DNA of 64,000 bases from Porticoccus sp964395715. Its GTDB lineage: Bacteria; Pseudomonadota; Gammaproteobacteria; Pseudomonadales; Porticoccaceae. Position 1 is the first letter of the stretch; each line of letters begins with the position of its first letter. The position numbers and the translations under genes are program-made. The notes beneath the pieces were generated by a model, which was not told where the DNA came from, did no database searches, and worked only from the letters and a program-made list of their open reading frames with translations. Shown here in pieces: positions 1 to 8,685 of this stretch. Location of the stretch: the NCBI GenBank assembly GCA_964395715.1, contig CAYNAU010000002.1, positions 496,001 through 560,000 of the forward strand, written 5' to 3'.

Positions 1-602
1 CTTTTTTCCGGGTGAAATTGCACGGCAAACAGATTGTCGCGCACCACGGCCGCGGCAAAACGCACAGAGTAGTCGCAGGTACCGGCCACCAGCTCTGGGC
101 GACTCTCGTCTACGTAGTAGCTGTGAACAAAATAAAAACGCGCATCCTGTTCAATTCCGTGCCACATGGGGTGATCAATGGTCTGATGAACCTGGTTCCA
201 GCCCATGTGCGGCACTTTCAGTTTGGTGCCATCGGCATCCCGCAGCTCCCGACCGAAAAAACGCACCTCACCGGGCAGGATATTCAGGCAATCAACCCCG
301 CCATTCTCTTCACTGCGTTCAAGCAGGGCCTGCATACCGACACAGATACCCAGCACAGGTTTTTTCTGGTCAATGGCCTGGGCCACCAGTCGATCAAAAC
401 CCGCGCGCCGGATTTCCGCCATGCAGTCGCGAATAGCGCCCACACCCGGGAAAACCACACGGTCGGCATCATCCACCTCTGCGGCATCGGCAGTGATAAT
501 CACCTCGGCGCGTGGCGCCACGTGCTCCAGTGCTTTGGACACAGAATGCAGGTTGCCCATACCATAATCCAGCACGGCGATACGTGTACGAAAATCTGTC
601 AT
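1..602 (-). CDS. hisH: Imidazole glycerol phosphate synthase, glutaminase subunit HisH (3' end outside window)
   Basis: Class I glutamine amidotransferase that supplies ammonia to HisF in histidine synthesis (cytoplasm). Translating the minus strand from the ATG at 602 gives MTDFRTRIAVLDYGMGNLHS, a typical HisH start. The nucleophile motif GICVGM puts the catalytic Cys near residue 87, and the QFHPEK motif with the catalytic His and Glu lies right at the window edge. About 200 codons are visible, so almost the whole protein is present, but the stop codon is not seen. It lies 12 bp downstream of hisB on the same strand, consistent with a hisB-hisH operon. Family assignment is secure. Confidence 0.95.
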   Translation of the reverse strand, partial: MTDFRTRIAVLDYGMGNLHSVSKALEHVAPRAEVIITADAAEVDDADRVVFPGVGAIRDCMAEIRRAGFDRLVAQAIDQKKPVLGICVGMQALLERSEENGGVDCLNILPGEVRFFGRELRDADGTKLKVPHMGWNQVHQTIDHPMWHGIEQDARFYFVHSYYVDESRPELVAGTCDYSVRFAAAVVRDNLFAVQFHPEK

Positions 603-614
603 AGAAATTACTGC

Positions 615-1208
615 TTACAGGGTACCCTTGGTAGACGGCATCACGCCGGCCATTCTCGGGTCGGGTTCTATCGCCATCCTCACTGCACGGCCAAAGGCCT
701 TGAAGATGGTCTCGATCTGGTGGTGCGTATTGCTGCCGCGCAGATTATCAATGTGCAGGGTAACACCGGCGTGGTTCACGAATCCCTGGAAAAACTCATA
801 CCCGAGGTCCACATCGAAATCCCCGACGCGGGCACGGGTAAAATCCACGAACATTTCCAGGCCGGGACGACCGGAAAAATCCACCACAACACGGGAAAGC
901 GCCTCGTCCAGCGGCACATAGGCGTGCCCGTAACGGCGAATGCCCTTTTTGTCGCCCAACGCTTTCTGGAAAGCCTGGCCGAGGGTGATACCCACATCCT
1001 CCACGGTGTGGTGATCATCAATGTGGGTGTCGCCATCAGCTTTGACACTAATGTCGATCAGCCCATGGCGGGCAATCTGGTCCAGCATGTGCTCAAGAAA
1101 AGGCACGCCAGTGTCAAAACTGGACTGACCGGTGCCATCGAGGTTCACCTCAACGGTAATCCGGGTTTCCAGGGTATCGCGACTTACCGCCGCTTTGCGT
1201 TGCGCCAT
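615..1208 (-). CDS. hisB: Imidazoleglycerol-phosphate dehydratase
   Basis: Monofunctional HisB, which dehydrates imidazole glycerol phosphate to imidazole acetol phosphate. It is 197 aa, the normal length for the stand-alone enzyme; there is no fused phosphatase domain. Two metal-binding histidine clusters are visible (HIDDHHTVED and NTHHQIET), plus the conserved DFSGRPG and PSTKGTL ends. I chose the ATG at 1208 because GGAG sits about 6 bases upstream and the protein then begins MAQRKA, as in Pseudomonas. A GTG at 1220 would add four residues. It is first in the visible operon, upstream of hisH. Confidence 0.96.
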   Translation of the reverse strand: MAQRKAAVSRDTLETRITVEVNLDGTGQSSFDTGVPFLEHMLDQIARHGLIDISVKADGDTHIDDHHTVEDVGITLGQAFQKALGDKKGIRRYGHAYVPLDEALSRVVVDFSGRPGLEMFVDFTRARVGDFDVDLGYEFFQGFVNHAGVTLHIDNLRGSNTHHQIETIFKAFGRAVRMAIEPDPRMAGVMPSTKGTL

Positions 1209-1286
1209 GGGGTTCTCCACACTCAGCCCGACAATCGGGACGGCGTATTATAAAGCCCTCAACCCGGCCCTTCCACAGGCATTGCA

Positions 1287-1300
1287 AAGTGATTACACTT
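1287..1300. promoter_or_regulatory. Perfect inverted repeat, possible operator
   Basis: AAGTG-ATTA-CACTT, a 14-bp perfect inverted repeat, lies in the gap between divergent hisB and the small exported protein, 27 bp before the latter's ATG. The downstream genes look zinc-related, so a Zur-type operator is one reading. The match to a Zur consensus was not tested and the arms are only 5 bp. Confidence 0.35.
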
Positions 1301-1326
1301 CCACGTCGGTTACGGATGATTTATCG

Positions 1327-1605
1327 ATGCAGTTGCGAACCCCTAACATTGTCATAGCCTGCCTGCTGGCACTCACCACCTTGTGGATGGGTGAGCTGGC
1401 TGCTGCCCACATTCATGTGGACAATGACAGTGTCAGTTGTGAAATCTGCCACAGCTCGCACAACAACAGTGCCGCGCTGCAGAGTCATACCCCTACCTTT
1501 CCGACTCTTACCCCGGTCACCACCCAGCACGCGGCGACCGTCACCGCCATTGCCAGCCACAGCGCTGCACCCGAGAACAGCCGCGCACCCCCTTCCCTGA
1601 GCTGA
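1327..1605 (+). CDS. Small exported His/Cys-rich protein upstream of a metal TonB receptor
   Basis: 92 aa. Residues 1-27 form a signal peptide (hydrophobic IVIACLLALTTLWMGELAAA, cleavage near AAAH). The mature part starts with AHIHVD, contains one CEICH motif (CxxC followed by His) and many further His, Ser and Thr, and ends in a Pro/Ser-rich tail. It resembles the small DUF2946-like proteins found beside metal receptors, but I cannot name a family firmly. The stop is 52 bp before the TonB-dependent receptor on the same strand, so the two are probably co-transcribed. A role in periplasmic metal binding is inference. The ATG at 1327 is chosen because it gives a clean signal peptide. Confidence 0.7.
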   Translation: MQLRTPNIVIACLLALTTLWMGELAAAHIHVDNDSVSCEICHSSHNNSAALQSHTPTFPTLTPVTTQHAATVTAIASHSAAPENSRAPPSLS

Positions 1606-1657
1606 ACTGACACATTCACTCAATTTTTTACCCAATTCTGCTTAGGGAAGCTGAACC

Positions 1658-3655
1658 ATGAAGACATACTTGATGGCAGCACTGGCCGTCGCCAGCCTGC
1701 CCATTGCTGTATCCGCAGAGGATCAGCACGAATCCACACTCAATGAAGTGATCATTTCTGCCTCACCACTGGAAGAACAGGCCGCCGGGATTAACCAGGC
1801 CGTCAGCGTGCTCAGTGGTGAAGAGTTACGCAACAAGGCCGCCGCCACCATCGGCGAATCTCTCAAGGATGAGCCCGGTGTCACCAGTTCCGGGTTCGGT
1901 CCCGGCGTCGGCAAGCCGGTGATTCGCGGTCAGACCGGCGGCCGTGTCCGTGTGATGCAGGACAGCCTGGGCACCATGGATGCATCCACTGCAAGCGGCG
2001 ATCACGGCATCACTATTGAAGCATTGGTAGCCGAACGCATTGAAGTGCTTCGCGGCCCCGCCACCCTGCGCTACGGCAATGGCGCCATCGGCGGCGTCGT
2101 CAACGTTATCGACAATCGCATTCCCGATGAGGTGCCGGAAGAGATCAGCGGTGCCGTGGAATACCGCCACAACTCCGCCAACGACCAGAGCAGCAACGTG
2201 TTTTTGCTGGAAGGTGGCAAAGGTCAGTGGGCCTGGCACCTGGATGGCATGTACCGGGATAGCAATGACCTGGAAGTAGAAGGTTATGCCCAAAAGCCGG
2301 AGCCTGGCGAAGATCCTGAAGATCATGAAACCACCCATGGTTTTATCGCCAATACCGACACTCAGGCCCACAACGTCACCGGCGGCCTGTCCTGGGTGGG
2401 TGACGACGGCTTTGTGGGCATTGCCATCAGCCAGCTGGAAAACCTCTACGGTATCCCCCCAGCCGTTCACCACGATGAACATGCGGACGAGGAACCTGAA
2501 CTGGTTAGGATCGATCAGCAACAGACCCGGATAGACCTTAAAGGCGAATGGGCCGATATCCTGCCGGGATTTGAACTGGGCCGCTTCCGACTGGGGTACA
2601 ACGACTATGAGCATGTGGAAATTGAGGGCGGCGAAAAAGGCACCAAATTTACCAACGAGGCCTTCGAGGGTCGCTTTGAGCTGTTGCACACAGAGATAGC
2701 CGGCTGGAGTGGCGCCATCGGTGCTCAGTTGGAAGATCGCCGTTTCGCTGCCATCGGTGAGGAAGCGTTTATTCCCAAATCGGATATTCAACAGGGTGGT
2801 GTTTTCTGGACCGGCGAAACTCACCGTGATGACTGGAGCTACGAACTGGGCCTGCGCCTGGATCGACAGACCATTGATCCGAAAGCTGATTCAGAGATCA
2901 GCCACAATACCCAGAGCCTGTCAGCTCGGGCACTGTGGCAGGCCAGCGATGAGCATGCCCTGAGCTTTGCCCTGACCCGGGCCCAGCGGGCTCCCGCCAT
3001 TGAAGAGCTGCTGTCCAATGGTCCACATCATGCCAGTGAATCCTTCGATCTGGGCGATCGCAATCTGGATGAAGAAACCAGCCACAATTTTGAAGTGGGC
3101 TATCGTTATGAAGGTCCGGTGGAACTGAGCCTGAACCTGTTCTACAACCTGATTGATGACTTCATCTTCAAGAAAAATACCGGTGTCATTCACCCCGACG
3201 AAGAACTGCCGATTTTTCAGTACCAGCAGGAAGACGCCACTTTCCGGGGTATTGAAGCCTCAATGCTCATCCCCGTGGGTGAACGCTGGGAAATTGAACT
3301 GTTCAGCGACTATGTGCGTGCCAGGCTGGACAAGAGCGGTGATGTCCCCCGTATTCCGCCTCTCCGTTACGGGGCCGCCGTCGATTACACCGCCTACAGC
3401 TGGAGTGCCGGCATGCGCCTGACCCAGGCCAATGAACAAAGCCACGCCGGAGACTTCGAAACGGAGACAGATGCCTACACCCGGCTGGATGCCCACGTCC
3501 ACTATCACATTGATACGGCCTCTGGAGAGTGGCTGTTGTTCGTGAAAGGAACTAACCTGCTGGATGATGATATCCGCAACGCCACCTCCTTCCTGCGCGA
3601 TGTCGCGCCAGAATCTGCACTCAGTCTGGAACTGGGCGCGCGCTTCAGCTTCTAA
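1658..3655 (+). CDS. TonB-dependent receptor, probable zinc receptor (ZnuD-like)
   Basis: Outer-membrane gated receptor of 665 aa. Signal peptide at residues 1-20 (ends SAEDQ). The plug domain spans about residues 30-150, with a TonB-box-like NEVIISA and the typical motifs IRGQTGGRVRV, VLRGPATLRYGNGAIGGVVNV. A 22-strand barrel would follow, ending in a C-terminal Phe (GARFSF), as outer-membrane proteins do. The His/Asp/Glu-rich loop HHDEHADEEPE near residue 270 is the type of feature seen in ZnuD zinc receptors. The partner upstream is a small His/Cys-rich exported protein. Zinc as substrate is inferred from that loop and neighbour; another transition metal is possible. Confidence 0.88.
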   Translation: MKTYLMAALAVASLPIAVSAEDQHESTLNEVIISASPLEEQAAGINQAVSVLSGEELRNKAAATIGESLKDEPGVTSSGFGPGVGKPVIRGQTGGRVRVMQDSLGTMDASTASGDHGITIEALVAERIEVLRGPATLRYGNGAIGGVVNVIDNRIPDEVPEEISGAVEYRHNSANDQSSNVFLLEGGKGQWAWHLDGMYRDSNDLEVEGYAQKPEPGEDPEDHETTHGFIANTDTQAHNVTGGLSWVGDDGFVGIAISQLENLYGIPPAVHHDEHADEEPELVRIDQQQTRIDLKGEWADILPGFELGRFRLGYNDYEHVEIEGGEKGTKFTNEAFEGRFELLHTEIAGWSGAIGAQLEDRRFAAIGEEAFIPKSDIQQGGVFWTGETHRDDWSYELGLRLDRQTIDPKADSEISHNTQSLSARALWQASDEHALSFALTRAQRAPAIEELLSNGPHHASESFDLGDRNLDEETSHNFEVGYRYEGPVELSLNLFYNLIDDFIFKKNTGVIHPDEELPIFQYQQEDATFRGIEASMLIPVGERWEIELFSDYVRARLDKSGDVPRIPPLRYGAAVDYTAYSWSAGMRLTQANEQSHAGDFETETDAYTRLDAHVHYHIDTASGEWLLFVKGTNLLDDDIRNATSFLRDVAPESALSLELGARFSF

Positions 3656-3665
3656 GCAGCTATGG

Positions 3666-3700
3666 CTTGATCACACTCGTGAGTTTTTAGTGTGATCAAG
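3666..3700. terminator. 12-bp perfect stem, probable terminator or attenuator
   Basis: CTTGATCACACT and AGTGTGATCAAG are separated by 11 bases that include a TTTTT run in the loop. It begins 10 bp after the receptor stop codon and about 100 bp before asmA. There is no T-run after the stem, so it may stabilise the 3' end of the mRNA rather than terminate by itself. Confidence 0.5.
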
Positions 3701-3801
3701 TCTTGGCATCCACAGCCAGGCGGGACAACATTACCGCATCAATACGGGTAACATGATTGCCTGGAATAACTGTTTACGTTCGGGGGAAGGGAGACGGGTC
3801 C

Positions 3802-5877
3802 ATGAAAGTTCTGAAAATTCTATTGCTGGTCATTTGCCTGCTGGTTGTCGTGGTGATTGGCGGTATCGCGTTTTTACTGGTGGGGGTTGATCCCAACAGC
3901 TACAAGCCGGAGCTGGAAAAGCTGGCCCGGGACAATGGCGTCGAACTGAAAATGGAAGGCGACCTCGGCTGGTCATTCTTCCCCAACCTGGCAGTCCACG
4001 CCGGTACCACCTCACTGTCCGGCATTGATGACAGTGCTGGTATACCCGATGTGCGTTTTAACGATGCCAATTTCGTGCTCGACTGGAAAGCCCTGCTGGC
4101 CCGTAAGGTGCGACTGGCAGCCATTGCGGTAGATGGTGCCGATATCCGCGCCAGAACCGCTGCCGAAGCGGCGAATGTCGCCGCTCTGCCCGGGGCTGCA
4201 GCCGCCACCCAGAAAACCGAAACCACCGATCTGCCCTTTGAAGTGGCCATCGACAAGATGTCGCTCACCAACAGTCGTATAACGATTGTCACCCCCGGGG
4301 CTCCGGACCAGGTTTTCGAGCAGCTTAATTTCACCAGTGAAGGGCTGAACCTCGATAACCGGCCTTTCGACCTGAGCTTGCAGGTCAGCACCCAGTTGCC
4401 GGACCAGCCCAACCCCTTTGCCCTGGCTCTAAACTCCAGGGCGTCATTGCAGCTGGAGCCCCAGCAAGTCAGTCTGTCTGATGCCAAACTGACCCTGAAG
4501 AGCTTGGACAAACTACCCCTGACGCTGAGTTTCAATGCCAGTTATAACGGCGCCAACGACAGCTTCAGCCTCAGCGACCTGTCAGGCAGCCTGGGCTCCG
4601 CAAAAATCAGCGGGGCTGTGACGGGCGAGAAGATCCAGACAACACCTACGCTCAAAGGCGAAATTTCACTGCAGAACCTGCTATTAAAAGAGTTGCCCAT
4701 AGAACCACCGGAAGGTTTCAGCCGCGTGGATCTCAGCACCCGGTTCGCCGCCTCGGAAAAAGCAGTTTCTCTAGATGACCTAAAAGTGGCGCTGGACAAG
4801 TTTAATCTAGGCGGCAAGCTGTCCATGCAACTGACTGCCCCCCGACAGCTGGATATGACCATCAATGGTAACGACCTGGTTTTGCCCGCTACTACAGAGT
4901 CCTCCAGCACCGAAGAGCAGGCGGCGATCTTTACCCCACTGCTGGCACCACTGGCCATGCTGGAAGGTGGCAAGGGACATATTGAAGTCAACCTGGCCAG
5001 TATTACTGCCGACAATATACGTGTGGAAAAACTGCACCTGAATATCTTCACCAATGGCAATGTGGTACAGATTGCCGATCTCTCCGGTGGTGTATTCGGC
5101 GGCGGCTTCAAGGTCAATGCCAAGGCGGACCTACGCAATAAAATTCCATCCGTCACATTCTCCAAGACCCTCACCGGCATCGATCTGAACCAGGCATTGG
5201 TCACCCTCGCGGAACAGGGTGATATTCACGGCCATTTGACAACGGATTTCAGCGGTACCAGCAGTGGCGACACCAGCGACGCCCTGATGGCCAACATGAA
5301 CGGTAATGGCAAGTTCAGCTTTACCGATCTGCAGATGGACAAAATCAATGTTGAGAAAAGCTATTGTGAAATGGCTTCACTGGTGGAGGGAAAAACCCTC
5401 ACCGGGCGCACCTGGCCCAACTACACCAAACTGAACGACATGCAGGGCACCATCCAATGGCAGAACCAGCAGCTCACTCTACCGGGCTTTACCACCGGTG
5501 TTGGCAACCTGCTGGTATCCGGCAGTGGCGGCGCCAATCTTGAAAAAGAAACCTATGACATGCTGATCAAGTCCCGTCTCAATGGTGACACCACCTCAGA
5601 AACCGGCTGTACCGTAAAAAGCAAAACCATCCAGAACCGGGATATTCCCTTTCGCTGTACCGGTTCCTTTGCCGAAAACGGCGGCGGCAACTGCCTGCCG
5701 GACAAGCAATTTATCAACCAGCTGATACAGGGAAAAATTCAGGAAAAACTGATCGACAAGTTCCTGAAACCCACAGAGGGTACAACTCAGGAAGGTGACA
5801 CCAGCGGTGAAAGCACCGAGCAGAAAGACCCGAAACAACAGTTGATGGAAGGCCTTCTGAAAGGACTGTTCAACTAG
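3802..5877 (+). CDS. AsmA family protein
   Basis: 691 aa. An N-terminal membrane anchor (residues 4-25, LKILLLVICLLVVVVIGGIAF) is followed by the canonical AsmA opening VDPNSYKPELEKLARDNGVELKMEGDLGWSFFPNLAV, then a long repetitive beta-rich periplasmic body and the C-terminal AsmA region (residues about 470-600). Members of this family are bridge-like proteins linked to lipid traffic to the outer membrane; the cargo here is unknown. The last 40 residues are charged and low in complexity. The start at 3802 follows GGGAGACGGG and matches the family; an upstream in-frame start at 3757 is less likely. The stop overlaps the mutY GTG by one base. Confidence 0.9.
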   Translation: MKVLKILLLVICLLVVVVIGGIAFLLVGVDPNSYKPELEKLARDNGVELKMEGDLGWSFFPNLAVHAGTTSLSGIDDSAGIPDVRFNDANFVLDWKALLARKVRLAAIAVDGADIRARTAAEAANVAALPGAAAATQKTETTDLPFEVAIDKMSLTNSRITIVTPGAPDQVFEQLNFTSEGLNLDNRPFDLSLQVSTQLPDQPNPFALALNSRASLQLEPQQVSLSDAKLTLKSLDKLPLTLSFNASYNGANDSFSLSDLSGSLGSAKISGAVTGEKIQTTPTLKGEISLQNLLLKELPIEPPEGFSRVDLSTRFAASEKAVSLDDLKVALDKFNLGGKLSMQLTAPRQLDMTINGNDLVLPATTESSSTEEQAAIFTPLLAPLAMLEGGKGHIEVNLASITADNIRVEKLHLNIFTNGNVVQIADLSGGVFGGGFKVNAKADLRNKIPSVTFSKTLTGIDLNQALVTLAEQGDIHGHLTTDFSGTSSGDTSDALMANMNGNGKFSFTDLQMDKINVEKSYCEMASLVEGKTLTGRTWPNYTKLNDMQGTIQWQNQQLTLPGFTTGVGNLLVSGSGGANLEKETYDMLIKSRLNGDTTSETGCTVKSKTIQNRDIPFRCTGSFAENGGGNCLPDKQFINQLIQGKIQEKLIDKFLKPTEGTTQEGDTSGESTEQKDPKQQLMEGLLKGLFN

Positions 5878-6917
5878 TGGAAGATTGTTTTTCCAAAAAG
5901 CTGCTCCAGTGGTTTGACCAGCACGGGCGCAAGGATCTGCCCTGGCAGCAGCACATCTACCCCTACCGGGTATGGGTGTCGGAAATCATGTTGCAACAGA
6001 CCCAGGTCAGCACCGTTATCCCCTACTTTCAGCGCTTTATGGCGAGCTTTCCGGATGTGCAATCCCTGGCAAATGCCGAGATCGACCAGGTGCTGCATCA
6101 CTGGACCGGGCTGGGTTATTACGCCCGTGCCCGCAACCTGCACCGCGCGGCGCAAATAGTGGTGACAGAGTTTGGCGGCGAATTTCCTGACAACGTGGAA
6201 GCACTGCAACAGCTACCCGGAATCGGTCGCTCCACTGCCGGGGCCATCTGCGCCATCGCACACCAAAAACCAGCGCCCATACTCGACGGCAACGTCAAAC
6301 GGGTGCTGGCTCGCTACCATGCCGTTGCTGGCTGGCCCGGGCAAAGTAGCGTGGCAAAAAAGCTTTGGGAACATGCTGAACTGCATACACCGCCTGAGCG
6401 TATCGCAGACTATACCCAGGCGATCATGGATCTGGGTGCCACCGTATGCACCCGAAGCAAACCGGATTGTGAAAACTGCCCTCTCGCAGATAACTGCCAG
6501 GCACTGGCAATGGGCGACCAGGCCGATTTTCCCGGCAAAAAACCGCGCAGGGAGCAACCCGTGCGCCGCTGCCTGTTTCTGGTGATTCGCAATCCCGAAG
6601 GCGATATATTGCTGGAACAGCGACCGGCCAACGGTTTGTGGGGCGGCTTGTGGGTCTTTCCCCAGTGTTCTCAGGAAGAGGACATTCACAACACCTGCGA
6701 TCAACTTGGTTGCACCCCCAAAAGCTGGGAGTTACTGTCGACCCGACGCCACACATTCAGCCATTTTCATCTCGACTACCAACCCGCGCTGATCGAAGCC
6801 CAACAGGCGTCTCAGGTCATGGATAGTCCGGGCCTGGTCTGGTATAACCCTGCCTCATCACTGGAGCTTGGCACCGCCCAGCCGGTCAGGCAGCTCCTGC
6901 AACAACTTAGGCAATAA
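5877..6917 (+). CDS. mutY: A/G-specific adenine glycosylase MutY
   Basis: Removes adenine mispaired with 8-oxoguanine. 346 aa, the usual length. Visible features: catalytic Glu36 in SEIMLQQTQV, the helix-hairpin-helix motif LPGIGRSTAGAICAIA with catalytic Asp in ILDGNVKRVLAR, the 4Fe-4S cluster Cys pattern C-x6-C-x2-C-x5-C (CTRSKPDCENCPLADNC), and a C-terminal NUDIX-like domain that reads 8-oxoG (from about residue 220). It starts with GTG, overlapping the asmA stop by one base, which implies translational coupling. Followed 23 bp later by yggX, the conserved partner. Confidence 0.96.
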   Translation: MEDCFSKKLLQWFDQHGRKDLPWQQHIYPYRVWVSEIMLQQTQVSTVIPYFQRFMASFPDVQSLANAEIDQVLHHWTGLGYYARARNLHRAAQIVVTEFGGEFPDNVEALQQLPGIGRSTAGAICAIAHQKPAPILDGNVKRVLARYHAVAGWPGQSSVAKKLWEHAELHTPPERIADYTQAIMDLGATVCTRSKPDCENCPLADNCQALAMGDQADFPGKKPRREQPVRRCLFLVIRNPEGDILLEQRPANGLWGGLWVFPQCSQEEDIHNTCDQLGCTPKSWELLSTRRHTFSHFHLDYQPALIEAQQASQVMDSPGLVWYNPASSLELGTAQPVRQLLQQLRQ

Positions 6918-6940
6918 CTTATCCATTAAAAGGTATTCCC

Positions 6941-7213
6941 ATGGCACGTATGGTTCACTGCAAAAAATTTAACGAAGAACTGGAAGGCCTGGATGCGCCC
7001 CCCTTCCCCGGCCCCAAGGGGGAGGATATTTTTGAGAATGTCTCCAAGAAGGCCTGGTCAGAATGGCTAGAACACCAGACGCGGCTCATCAATGAAAAAC
7101 ACCTCAACATGATGGACCTGACCGCCCGCACTTACCTCAACGAGCAGCGGGACAGGTTCCTTTCAGGGCAGGAAATTGACGAGGCGGAGGGTTTTGTCCC
7201 GCCCTCGGAATAA
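6941..7213 (+). CDS. yggX: Probable Fe(2+)-trafficking protein YggX
   Basis: 90-aa cytoplasmic protein with the family opening MARMVHCKKFNEELEGLDAP (single conserved Cys) and the core KKAWSEWLEHQTRLINEKHLN. The family protects Fe-S enzymes from oxidative damage and is linked to iron trafficking. It lies immediately downstream of mutY (an Fe-S enzyme), as in many gammaproteobacteria, and probably shares its transcript. Confidence 0.95.
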   Translation: MARMVHCKKFNEELEGLDAPPFPGPKGEDIFENVSKKAWSEWLEHQTRLINEKHLNMMDLTARTYLNEQRDRFLSGQEIDEAEGFVPPSE

Positions 7214-7228
7214 ATTCCACGGCTACCC

Positions 7229-7257
7229 TTGACGCTGCATATGTGAGAAGGTTTAAT
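7229..7257 (+). promoter_or_regulatory. Sigma70-type promoter of tRNA-Phe
   Basis: TTGACG (-35) and TTTAAT (-10) are separated by exactly 17 bases and lie about 40 bp upstream of the tRNA. The bases after the -10 (ACGCGCC) are GC-rich, the discriminator type common in stable-RNA promoters under stringent control. Confidence 0.7.
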
Positions 7258-7295
7258 ACGCGCCTTCTGAGACGCCAAGCGCCTCTTGGAACAAC

Positions 7296-7371
7296 GCCCA
7301 GATAGCTCAGTCGGTAGAGCAGAGGATTGAAAATCCTCGTGTCGGTGGTTCGATTCCGCCTCTGGGCACCA
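7296..7371 (+). tRNA. tRNA-Phe (GAA)
   Basis: 76-nt cloverleaf including an encoded CCA. The acceptor arms GCCCAGA and TCTGGGC pair, the D-arm reads GCTCAGTCGGTAGAGC, the anticodon loop is ATTGAAAAT with anticodon GAA, and the T-loop is GGTTCGATTCC. It stands in the conserved place after yggX and marks the left edge of the accessory stretch 7.5-13.5 kb. Confidence 0.97.
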
Positions 7372-7378
7372 TAATTCT

Positions 7379-7408
7379 AAAGGCCTGCGACGAGTCGCGG
7401 GCCTTTTT
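7379..7408 (+). terminator. Rho-independent terminator of tRNA-Phe
   Basis: GGCCTGCGAC and GTCGCGGGCC pair (one T-G wobble) around a 2-base loop and are followed by TTTTT, starting 10 bases after the tRNA CCA end. Confidence 0.9.
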
Positions 7409-7553
7409 CATTTCTGGGCTGTGCCAAAATTGTGCCCTGAATGTTTCCTGCCCTGCTTTAACGCCCTAATGAACCATTCATGGATAGATGATTAGTTGAA
7501 ATTCATCCATATGCATCTGACAAAAGAGACATCAGTCATCTCTATAAATGCCG

Positions 7554-8645
7554 TTAATTAAGGTTCTGTCGAAAGAAGCTAGTTATTTTGTCGAAGGGTA
7601 TCTTGTCCATCTGGTCGTAAAGATCAACGTGGTTTGCACCTTCGATAATCATCAGCTCTTTAGGCTCAGCCGCCGCAGCAAAGGCGGTTTCACTGAAATA
7701 ACGTGAGTGTGCTTTTTCTCCATGAACCAACAACATTGGCCGTGGCGAAATCTCATCAATATAGGAAAGCAATGGCATATTCATGAAAGACAGCGGAGTA
7801 GTCAGCGTCCATGAAGCGTTGGAGTTAATCGCTCTGGGATGGAAACCACGCTCTCTGGATTTGTAATAACCCGCGTATTCGACCACAAACTGCGGCTCTC
7901 CGCCCTGCAGCTCCAGGGAAACCGGGCCAACAGCCGGCTTGCCATTTTCCGCATCGGCCCAACGCTGCTGTCCCAACTGCTCCAGCATTTTTGTACGAGC
8001 TTCGAGTGTCATGCTGTCGTTGTAGCCTTTGGACATGACCCTGGTCATGTCGTACATGGTACTGGCCACAACTGCTTTGATGCGTTTATCAACGGCAGCA
8101 GCATTTAATGCCATACCACCAAATCCACAAATACCGATGATGCCGATACGTTCACGGTCCACATTGCCCTGCAGGCCGAGAAAATCAACTGCGGCGCTGA
8201 AATCTTCGGTGTTGATATCCGGTGAGGCCACATGACGTGGCTCACCGCCACTTTCACCGGTATAGGACGGGTCAAAAGCCAAAGTAATAAAACCGCGCTC
8301 GGCCATGGTCTGGGCATATAAACCGGATGCCTGCTCCTTTACCGCGCCATAAGGTCCGCTGATGGCGAGCGCCGCCAGGGCACCACTGCTCTCCAGGGGC
8401 TCATACAGGTCTGCAGCCAGAGTGATGCCATACCGATTGTTAAAGGTCACCTTTTGATGCTTAACCTTGTTGCTCTTGGGGAAGGTCTTATCCCACTCTT
8501 CGGCAAGCTGGTTGGGAGCCTTCGCGAAGGCGGGAGCGGTTGTCGTTGCGATACCCATGGCTGCAATACCTCCTGCGATTTTCAGTAACGTGCGGCGGCC
8601 TATATCAGGAGCGCTTTCTCTATTCATTCCAGTATGTTCATTCAT
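7554..8645 (-). CDS. Tat-exported alpha/beta hydrolase (dienelactone hydrolase/YcjY-like)
   Basis: 363 aa. The N-terminus carries a twin-arginine signal (IGRRTLLKIAGGIAAMGIATTTAPAFA, cleavage near residue 41). The hydrolase fold follows; the nucleophile elbow reads GICGFGG, so Cys takes the place of Ser as in dienelactone hydrolases, with the likely catalytic His in GANHVDLYD near the C-terminus. Substrate unknown. GAGGAAAG sits just before the ATG at 8645. A same-strand cupin gene lies 40 bp upstream, and an AraC regulator is divergent from both, so the three probably form one regulated unit. Confidence 0.85.
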   Translation of the reverse strand: MNEHTGMNRESAPDIGRRTLLKIAGGIAAMGIATTTAPAFAKAPNQLAEEWDKTFPKSNKVKHQKVTFNNRYGITLAADLYEPLESSGALAALAISGPYGAVKEQASGLYAQTMAERGFITLAFDPSYTGESGGEPRHVASPDINTEDFSAAVDFLGLQGNVDRERIGIIGICGFGGMALNAAAVDKRIKAVVASTMYDMTRVMSKGYNDSMTLEARTKMLEQLGQQRWADAENGKPAVGPVSLELQGGEPQFVVEYAGYYKSRERGFHPRAINSNASWTLTTPLSFMNMPLLSYIDEISPRPMLLVHGEKAHSRYFSETAFAAAAEPKELMIIEGANHVDLYDQMDKIPFDKITSFFRQNLN

Positions 8646-8685
8646 GGTCTTTCCTCTTTAAAACCTTTGGCCAGTCAACGTAATC

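Noticed and set aside
12..1253. A 413-codon open frame on the plus strand opposite hisH and hisB
   Set aside because: It is the antisense shadow of two clearly recognised genes in GC-rich DNA.
1826..2824. A 332-codon open frame opposite the TonB receptor
   Set aside because: The receptor on the plus strand has full domain motifs; the antisense product resembles nothing.
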